DNA of 64,000 nt, taken from contig NC_084816.1 of the NCBI RefSeq assembly GCF_963583255.1, positions 9,191,600 to 9,255,599 of the forward strand, written 5' to 3'. This DNA is from Pyrus communis. Its lineage: Eukaryota; Streptophyta; Magnoliopsida; Rosales; Rosaceae. The notes under the pieces are model-generated. The model saw only the letters and a program-made list of their open reading frames with translations, had not been told where the DNA came from and searched no databases. Below are positions 56,400 through 64,000 of this stretch, in pieces; the stretch's first letter is position 1, and each line of letters starts with the position of its first letter. The position numbers were made by a program, and so were the translations under genes.

Positions 56400-56840
56400 A
56401 GGCCACACCGCGAAAATCTGTTAAATTGTATGAATGGCTAGTGGGTTCGAAAGCGGAGGCTGATGGGTTTTACCTATTTGTATGTATTAGTGCAAGGTTG
56501 AGGTTGGTGAGAGAAGGGGAACATGTGCACGGGAGGGTTTGGGTCCAATGTGTTTGTTCAGACGAGTTCGGTTAATTTGTATGCAACGAGTGGAGGGTCG
56601 GGTAGTGATGTGGAGTATGCACGCTGGGTGTTTGGTGAAAGGAGTGTTGTGAGTTGGGGTGTACTCATACACATGCCAGATGCGGTTTAATTGATGACGC
56701 CTATAAGTTATTCAAGCAGATGCCAAGAAGAAGCACTGTCTCATGGACCAACATCATCATTGGGTTTGCAAAACAAGATCGTGGGGAGGAAGCTCTTCGT
56801 ATCTTTCGCTGGGTTTGCAAAACAAAGTCGCTGGGCTTAT
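56400..56840 (+). pseudogene. Pentatricopeptide repeat (PPR) protein fragment
   Basis: The frames contain CGLIDDAYKLFKQMPRRSTV, SWTNIIIGFAKQDRGEEALR IF, and upstream in other frames GEHVHGR, DVEYARWVF and VVSWGVLI. These are PLS-type PPR motifs. Frameshifts and missing sequence between them show a decayed fragment. It lies just outside Helitron B's 3' end. The tail repeats GCTGGGTTTGCAAAACAA-like sequence (56770 and 56808). Confidence 0.7.
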
Positions 56841-56869
56841 TAGCTAATATTTATTCTACTTCAAATTAA

Positions 56870-59750
56870 AAAGAATTTAAATGTATAGTTGAGGTTATTT
56901 TAGGTATAATAGTGGGTGGAGAAATAGTGTTTCAATTTTTTAACTTTTATGGTGGGTGAAATTATAATGTAGGTGGGAAAATAGGACAATGAGGTGGGTC
57001 TAGCAGCACTCTTCTTGAGAGGCAATTTATGGTATTTTGAATGTTTCACCATTTTGGGGTGCTCCTTACATATATATAGCTTACGTGGACATTGTCAAAA
57101 GATGAATTTTTTAATTTTTTTTATTTTTAAATTTACCTCATTTCCTCCCTCATTATTAATTTAAGGAAGAGCGATATCAATTAAAATAACTTCAACAGTA
57201 TTGCTGACCCTAAAAATAACAAACCGCATATCGAGTAACTATGAGCTACCTATGTCTGTCTTGTGAATGTGGACGTGCCAAATTGTAACCGAGCTCAGTC
57301 AGGCGAGTAGAATAGATTTGGTGGTGGTGGTGTTGAATGAGCTGCTGATTTCTGTACTGTAGGGATTACGATCGAGGAAGGAATACGTCTCGGCCTTGGG
57401 TTCTAGAACTTAAAGACAACGTTGCCTAGATCACTACGAAGTTTAGGATTTCCTGCTCCAGGTTCGGCTGCCTCAACTATATTCGTGAGAATATAGGTGC
57501 GTCAAATCAGTATTAGCCTATAGGGACACAAGTACGCAACGGAGATAAGCATTTTTATGGTGGATGTGGTTCAGTCGTCTAAATGCCAAACTCAAAATGT
57601 ACTTAAGAATAAATTATCAAAGAACACTTCAACTCGCTGGGAAGCTAATGGAATGGCCTATTTCTATGAAAAAGTAAGACTCTTTATCGCCTGAGACTTG
57701 GATAAATAACCAACCAACCAAAAGTAATGATGTTAATTCAAACTGAAGATGCTCATTGATCACTTGATTATACAACTTCAGTGTTGTTAGTCCAAACTGA
57801 ATATGTCGCCGGTTGTCAGCACAGTGTTGTTAGTCTAAACTGAATATGTATTGATGGGAGGTGAATAGTTAGTGTTTTCTCAAAAAGTGTGAGAAGGTTT
57901 CACGTAAAGCAAAGATTTTCCCCTAGAGCGTTTAAGTTGTTTGTTGTGTCGAATGAGGTTTCTACGTTGAACACCCTATTGTATTTATAGGATACATTTC
58001 TTGGTGCCCAAGCCTGTCGATTGATAAAATTATGATAATATTCCATTTCCTAGGCATATTCTTTGAATATACTCGAAATTATTCTTAGCCGAAATTTTAT
58101 CGTGAAGTCTCACCTTCCTTATCTTGAACTAGGATTCTAAACCTAAACTCATTTGAGGATCATTTCATATACCATCCAAAACCAATCCTGATCAGTTCGA
58201 GCTTCTATTCAAAGACCATACCTGATCTTCAAATAGTCACACTTTATTTAGGACTTGGCCACACTCTAGTTCGTAGACAATCCTACTTTGTTTATGACTT
58301 GGCTACTTTAACACTACTAGGTTGAGATTGCCGAGACTTAATTCGGCCTAAAATGTTAATTTAGGCTCAAACATTGTCCCCCAGTTTCCTTGAGTTTCGT
58401 CCTATACGCCTTTTCGGTTGAATTAGATGTGAACATTTCCGGCTAGATTAACCAACTAGCCTATATGAAGGCGTATTGACTAAAATAGGTGGCCATTAAA
58501 ATTGTTTTCTTTTTCTTTCAAACAACGGTTTGTTGCCTCCTTATTTCCTAAGCACTTCCTTGGCCAAATTGATAATTCTCTTATGCTGAGACCTGATTGG
58601 GGTCGAAGTGAAAAATTGCCCTGGTCTTTTAGTCCAGCTACACTTCAAACGAAATTGATTTGTATGAAGGAACGTAAGGAAATTGTGTTCCTCACGATGA
58701 CTGGCGTAGTTAGATTAGGGTTTGTCGAGACTGGATTTATTAAATTTCTAGGTTGGTGGTGGTGCGGTGGTGGTGCGGTAGTGTTGATCGAAAACAGTTG
58801 ATCATAGGTAACGTCAGGTTAGATGCAGGTCAATCATGCGATTCAGCGAACTACGTTTGCAGATGGTGGTGCTAGACAAAGACATAATTGGTTTCGTCAG
58901 AAGGTGGTGGTCAGTGGTGCACAACAATTGATTTCAATGGCAGCTGATTCGATGCGACTCAGCTCCAGACTACAACATACTCTCTTTTTTCCTTTGACTA
59001 TGAACGACAAACAAAGGGTAACTCAAACCAGAACAAAAAGTTTCTTGGAACGAAACTGGACAAAACAACAATGGAAACAGATAAATTGATACGAACAAAA
59101 CAGAAGTAAATAAAACCCCTAAGAATCAAACTTTTTTTGATACCAAGTTGAAACTAAACGAAGGGACGATCAAACGAAATATAACTATGAACATTATTTT
59201 ATTAATGAAAAACAAATAAACGAGAATGTTGAGACAACTACAAATTGAGGACTATTAGATTGACTTATTATTTACAAGTAAATAACATGCATACCATTTA
59301 TAATACACTAAACTCTAATCTCTAAACGAAAACCTAACTTGAACGGACGGGGCCCAAACCCTACACTTATCATTTTCCAACAATAACAACAAATATAAAA
59401 CTGCAAAAAATAGAAAGCTTAAAAGTACTACGTAACATTGGAAAAAAAAAAACAAAAAAGTACCATGTAACCTAGAAGCTATTAGAAAAGGACTATAATT
59501 CTCTCGCATCCTCTTTCCATCCCCTTCCCATCCCTTCCATCCTCTCCTCTCACATTCTCTATTTAGTCTTTCTTTTTCTATAAAAAACATTGTCTATTTA
59601 GTCTTTCTTTTTCTATAAAAAATTAATATAAAATGTTGACGTTGCTTAACTGTGACTGTTCAAATAGGAGAGGAAGGAAGGGGAGTGAAAAAAAAAGAGG
59701 GGAGAGAATCCTACTCCATAGAAAAGAAAGTGGATTCACTAGAACATAGA
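56870..59750 (-). other. Probable LTR-retrotransposon remnants, unresolved
   Basis: The minus strand has CCTATAAATACAATAGGG (about 57973-57990), a strong LTR-promoter-like TATA, and TTGGTATCA at about 59139-59147, which resembles a primer-binding site next to a possible LTR edge TGAAAC (59149). No gag or pol is recognisable, and I could not match two LTRs. Open frames at 58502-58801 and 58823-59089 are not recognised. Confidence 0.3.
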
Positions 59751-60386
59751 CCCTAGCTTCGGCTAGGTTTGGTTAGCCATTCTCCCCTTCCTTTCGTTGT
59801 CTCCTCTTCCTACCTTCGATTGCGCTTTCCCCTTCTCTCTATTTCGTTTTTCCCCTTTCTTCTTATCCCACAGGCGTCCCTCCTCATTGTTCATCCATAC
59901 TCCAATATGCTTTACTGAGATGGTGTGTAAAGCTTCAGTGCGCACAGGCTCGGGTGTTCCCAACGCCACCTCCTTCTCTATGTCTGCCTTTGATGGCAGT
60001 GTTGCTCGTGGTTTTCACGGACTTCTTTCTTCTGGTAGCCAGACTTCTTCTTCTGGTCGCTTGATTTCTTCAATTAAGGTTGCGTACTAGGTGGTGCTTG
60101 AGGTTGGATTCTATGATTGACGAGTCAGCGTGATGTTGGAGGCTTGGAATTAGGCAAATCATGAAATACTGTTGCAGCGATGGTTGCTGCTGAATTCTCG
60201 GCTTTCTTTGGTTTTTTCTAGTTTGGACCCACGCTGTTGGTTGGGCTTTGCTTTGGTTTGCTTGGCTAGTCTATTTTTCTTGTCTATGTACTTTTGTCTT
60301 TGGAACATTGCTTGTATAGTTTGTAAGTTTGTTTGCTTCTTGTGGCAATATTTACCTTTTTACCAAAAAAAAAAAAAAAAAAAAAA
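59750..60386 (+). mobile_element. LINE-type 3' region with poly(A)
   Basis: C/T-rich then T/G-rich sequence (TTGTATAGTTTGTAAGTTTG, GCAATATTTACC) ends TTTTTACC followed by about 22 A. This is the usual form of a plant LINE 3' UTR. No reverse transcriptase sequence is present and the 5' limit is not clear. Confidence 0.45.
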
Positions 60387-60811
60387 TATCCATTCCGACT
60401 TCGGAGGAGCAAAGTAATGAGAATAAAAATGTTAAGCTTAATTAATCAGTTTATCTGAACATTATCAGGGTCCGACCGTCATGGGCCATGGCCCTAATTA
60501 ATCCGGCCCCGAAATGACATAGCGAGTGACGCAAGAGAGCTCGCTCTCAAAGTCAAAGAAGCACCTAATATTTTTATGTATGCAACAATTTGATTGTCAC
60601 GACTCATGATTTGTTTGAAAAAGATTATTATGTGTCCAGCACATCGTGTTGAATAGTGAGGGTTTAGCGCTAACTACTACTACTACACTGAGAATTTTTT
60701 TAACGTTTAATACAATCGTTAAAACTGGAAACTCCTTTTTCAAGTCAATACGAGCCCGACGGCCCACCAAATGCAGCGACGAGACTACCTCAATCAGTAA
60801 AAACAAATTCA

Positions 60812-60963
60812 GAAAAACTAATGAAGATGACTTGAAAACTTTGAGTTTTAACCAAAATGATAAAAATGTAATGTAAGTAAATAATACCATGAGTGACTTT
60901 TTAAAGTAAAAATGTCTTTAACGTTAAAAGTGAGTAATACCATGAATGTTTTGTTAAAACTCC
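60812..60963 (+). mobile_element. Decayed Mutator-like MITE, family of 62301-62453
   Basis: It starts AGAAAAACTAATGAAGATG and runs through TTTGAGTTTTAACCAAAATG and AATACCATGAGTGACTTTTT to GTTTTGTTAAAACTCCCA. It follows the 62301-62453 copy along its length with many substitutions. Confidence 0.6.
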
Positions 60964-60997
60964 CAAGAAATTCTCAAGAAAAAGAAATTGGTACTAC

Positions 60998-61402
60998 CAC
61001 AGAATAATATTTGACTACTCAAAAGATGAGATGAGTTCCTACTCAAAATTATTCGTTACCGATTTATAAAACTCCATATTTATGATTAGTACTGTTTTAT
61101 ATTTATAAATCACTTTATAAAGATTGCATATGCAAAAATATCAATTTAAACTAAAGTTGTTTAGTTATTAATTGTATAAAAACAGATGAACAAAATTAGT
61201 AAAAGCATCACAATCCGTCTATGTATTTGCTACAATAGATTGACTAAATAACCTTAGTTTTAATTCAATTTTTGTAAAAATGATCTTTACAGAGTGATCC
61301 ATAATATGAAAAGTTTTCATCATAAACACAAAACTATGTGATTCGAAAACAATGAGTTTTGATTAGGAGCTCATACTCATCCTTGAGTAACCAAGCATTG
61401 TT
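60998..61402. mobile_element. Foldback repeat element
   Basis: The left arm GAATAATATTTGACTACTC and GAGTTCCTACTCAAAATT are inverted relative to the right-end GATTAGGAGCTCATACTC and GAGTAACCAAGCATTGTTC. The middle (61140-61240) matches 63040-63140 directly and 1-70 in reverse. The right half is the unit amplified at 4060-4545. Confidence 0.6.
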
Positions 61403-61754
61403 CCTATCAACACACCCTTTTTTATCTTCCACACATATTCGAGTCGAATGAATTGAAGAATATCAAATGACAGAAATGAACAAACAGTATGTGAAAAGAT
61501 GTGTGGATAGCACCACAAAAGAAAAGCAAAATTGGTAAAAATATAAGATTTAAATTTGATTGTTATATAGCACATGACGCTTTACCGTAATGGCAAAAAG
61601 CAATCATGTTAATACACTCTGGTGCATGTTTGATCCCCTCTGATCCTCTCCCTCTAAAAACTAACAATTTAACCCATTAAGGCTATTGTTTGTCAAAAAA
61701 AAATTTGTCAGGAATGTATGATTTCAAAAATTTATCGATCTACTAAAAATTAAA

Positions 61755-61755
61755 C

Positions 61756-61795
<40 letters not shown>
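61755..61795 (+). repeat. (AAT)n microsatellite
   Basis: About 13-14 uninterrupted AAT/TAA repeats. Confidence 0.95.
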
Positions 61796-62163
61796 GCTTT
61801 TGGAACTTTAAAATTCGAAAGGAGAATATGATTTTTAAAAACATTTGACATAAGCATGACTTTTGTGGCCTAATCCAAATAATAGAGGTTTATCTAAGTT
61901 CATTGTCAATTCAACTACTGTAGTTTAATCAAAAGAAGAATAGTCCAAGGTTTTAGTATTGATTTTATTATAGTAACATTCAGTGTGAACCAAACTTTGA
62001 TGCCTATTTGGTGGTTTATTTTATGTAAATTACATCATTTAGTCCACACATATACAACCAATAGTATTTTGTACTTATATACTAAGAGCTACAGTTTCAA
62101 ACGTCATAAAAAACCCCCCATCTAATTCCTTTCACACTTAACATAAACAGGAACTCGCATCTA

Positions 62164-63016
62164 CGAGTTCTAATCGCCCAATGCCTCGTTAAAAGGAACT
62201 TAATGGATCGTACACCGTGTAAGGTAGAGATTGAAGAAACAACGGAGATAAGTAAGGATAATTAAATGGTTTAATTATTTATGGTTAGGATTAATTAATA
62301 GGAAAACTAATGAAAAATGCTTGAAAATTTTGAGTTTTAACGATAAGGACAAAATAAAGGGTAAAGTGAATAGTACCATGATTGACTTTTTAGTGTAAAA
62401 ATGTGGTTTTTCGTTAAAGTGAATAGTACCGGGAGCTTTTCGTTAAAGTTCCCTTAATTAATATGTTAATTAATCAAACAAATATGTTCGTTATAGACCT
62501 CGGGTTAGTTTTGGGCCGCAAAGCCCAATGAGATTTGAATGTCAAGCCCATTAACTCAAGTTGCATGACAACTTGAAAACACAAAGGGCTTGAAAGCCCA
62601 ATGAACCCTTATGGCCGGCCACATTAGAGGATGAAGGGTTTTTGGTTCTTTTGTCACTTAATTGGAGGGACTATATAAAGAACTTTATAACATTTCATCA
62701 TAGGGGTTTCTTTTGGAGAAAATATGAGAACACAAAGCTCTCTTTTCTCTCTAAGAGGCCGGCCACCCTTGGAGAAATTACTAGCATCTATTTCATTCAA
62801 GGTCACTCATCTCTTCATCAATGCTCTCCTTGGTGTGGAGACTTAGAGGTTCTCTATTTTGGGAACTTGGAGAATCCATTCATCCATCCTCCTTCAAGAA
62901 ATCCATGGAGCTAAGAAGTAAGGAATGAAGGCCCTTTCTTGGGTGATTAGCCTTTGCTTATGCAAAAAGGAATCAATAAAGGTATAATATTTCTCAACTC
63001 ACTTTGTTCTTGAGTT
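62164..63016 (+). mobile_element. Fragment of the Copia-type LTR seen at 1173-2967
   Basis: Starts within the LTR at CGAGTTCTAATCGCCC and follows the other copy through GGATCGTACACCGTGTAAGG, GTGTGGAGACTTAGAGG and CTCAACTCACTTTGTTCTTG. It lacks both TG...CA ends and is split by a MITE at 62301. It contains an ACTATATAAAG TATA-like motif at about 62668. Confidence 0.8.
62301..62453 (+). mobile_element. 153-bp Mutator-like MITE, perfect 10-bp TSD
   Basis: It begins GGAAAACTAATGAAAAATG and ends CTTTTCGTTAAAGTTCCC, with imperfect inverted ends. TTAATTAATA flanks it exactly (62291-62300 and 62454-62463). The uninterrupted host sequence is visible in the other LTR copy (GATTAATTAATATG at about 2257). 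A 9-10 bp duplication points to the Mutator superfamily. Relatives are at 23560-23714 and 60812-60963. Confidence 0.85.
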
Positions 63017-63039
63017 GAATGGATTCTAAGCAAAAAAAA

Positions 63040-63289
63040 AATCAATTAAACTAAAGTCGTTTAGTTATTGAATTGTATAAAAACAGATGAACGAAATTAG
63101 TAAAAGCATCATAAATCGTCTATATATTTGCTACAATAGATTGACTAAACAACCTTAGTTTTAATTCAATTTTTGTAAAAATGATCTTTACAGAGTGATC
63201 CATAATATGAATGGTTTTGATCATAAACACAAAACTATATGATTCGAAAACGATGAGTTTTGATTAGGAGCTCTTACTCATCCTTGAGT
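63040..63289 (+). repeat. Direct copy of 61140-61395
   Basis: About 250 bp nearly identical to 61140-61395 (AACTAAAGTCGTTTAGTTATT ... GAGCTCTTACTCATCCTTGAG), about 1.9 kb apart in the same orientation. It stops exactly where the outer LTR copy begins. Confidence 0.8.
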
Positions 63290-64000
63290 TACACACCCCG
63301 ATCGAGATCAGGGCATGCTGGCCGTCACGTGTAAGTGACGTAACCATGTGCACAGTGCGGAAGCTAATAAAATAATAATGGAAATAGTAATACGAATAAA
63401 TAAAAATTGGTTTTACATAGAGTAATAACAAGTGCAAGCGTAAGTGTGACGCTAAGTTCAGAGCATAAAGCCTAAAGCAGTCCAAAAGAAAAGGACGCAA
63501 CAACAGTACACCCGAAGGTGGTCCTACGCTGGTGATCGTCTGTCAGAAATGCCGGGAAAATCCTCTGGGAAACCACCTTACATGCTAGCCAACTAGAACC
63601 TGGAGGGGCGCAAAACAAAAGCGTGAGTGGGCAAAAACAAAGCTTTTCAAAAACCATTTAACAAATAAGTTCTAACCCCTCGCCGTAAAACCTGTATACT
63701 TCCCAGAAAATAGATATATATATATATATATATATATATACACCAATCATGCTCAAGAATATGATGTGCCAAAACCTCAGAATAAAATGCAAGTGCTCAG
63801 GTATAATCATATCACTATCATATAGTCTGGCAGCCGGAGTCACCTAACGTGACCTGTACGGCTGAATCTAGAGCTCAAATCTCAATCTCACTAACTAGAC
63901 CTGCACACGAGTCGGAACCACCTAAAGTGGTCTGTACGACAGGCCTGGGTGTAATATATATATACGCTCAAGTGCTACGATCACGTGAAGGCTGGGCGAA
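63289..64000. mobile_element. Second copy of the outer LTR-type element, cut by window end
   Basis: Starts TTACACACCCCGATCGAG and matches 77-760 closely to the end of the window, including GGGCATGCTGGCCGTCACGT and CCACCTAAAGTGGTCTGTAC. The expected TG start reads TT here. The rest lies beyond the window. Confidence 0.8.

Noticed and set aside
57960..58500. Possible pol II promoter (TATA on minus strand) for a host gene
   Set aside because: No coding region follows on the minus strand; an LTR promoter is more likely, and even that is unproven.
58502..59089. Two ORFs of 88-99 codons
   Set aside because: No recognised domain, low-complexity Trp/Gly stretch, and a retrotransposon-like setting.

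Overview
The window is nuclear DNA from a flowering plant: AT-rich, with spliced genes, plant-type transposons and microsatellites. Rosaceae (apple/pear group) is my best guess. It rests on remembered repeat families, notably Cassandra LTRs of the TGTCACATCCCGGCCC type, so it is inference. I see only two substantially intact protein genes; most of the rest is transposable-element (TE) DNA, much of it nested.

Layout. 77-4037 is an LTR-type element with a complete solo LTR nested in it. 4.0-5.3 kb holds a three-copy tandem repeat, a Tourist-like MITE and a hAT transposase relic. 7179-10326 (+) is a SOSEKI/DUF966 polarity gene; its last splice donor looks mutated, which strands the conserved C-terminal exon. 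11.9-17.0 kb holds TIR elements and LINE pieces, one with an 18-bp target duplication. 17.0-34.4 kb is a tandem array of three related multi-kb units carrying gene fragments (a small first-exon-like ORF and a ribosomal protein L4 tail). The units were later hit by Cassandra, Mutator-like MITEs, Tourist MITEs, a PIF/Harbinger transposon and a LINE. Because the units are paralogous, one unit often shows the empty site of an insertion in another. 35.5-38.0 kb is a second local duplication, with a hAT element in one copy.

40923-47962 (+) is a TIR-NBS-LRR immune receptor gene with six exons that join in frame (1350 codons), all key NB-ARC motifs, and a post-LRR C-JID-like domain followed by an acidic tail. 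Its first intron holds an intact Cassandra retrotransposon in sense orientation. Downstream are a 206-bp solo LTR, a MITE, and about 6 kb bounded by two Helitron-type 3' ends that carries exon fragments of a TOPLESS-related (TPR4-like) co-repressor, followed by a PPR gene fragment.

59-64 kb is again repeat DNA. It contains a second, truncated copy of the solo LTR from the left end (itself split by a 153-bp MITE with a 10-bp TSD) and the start of a second copy of the outer left-end element. The two window ends therefore carry the same repeat families.

I found no tRNA or rRNA genes; the 5S-like sequences belong to Cassandra LTRs. No CRISPR, operon or other prokaryotic structure is expected or seen. 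All exon boundaries are read by eye from GT/AG sites and frame.
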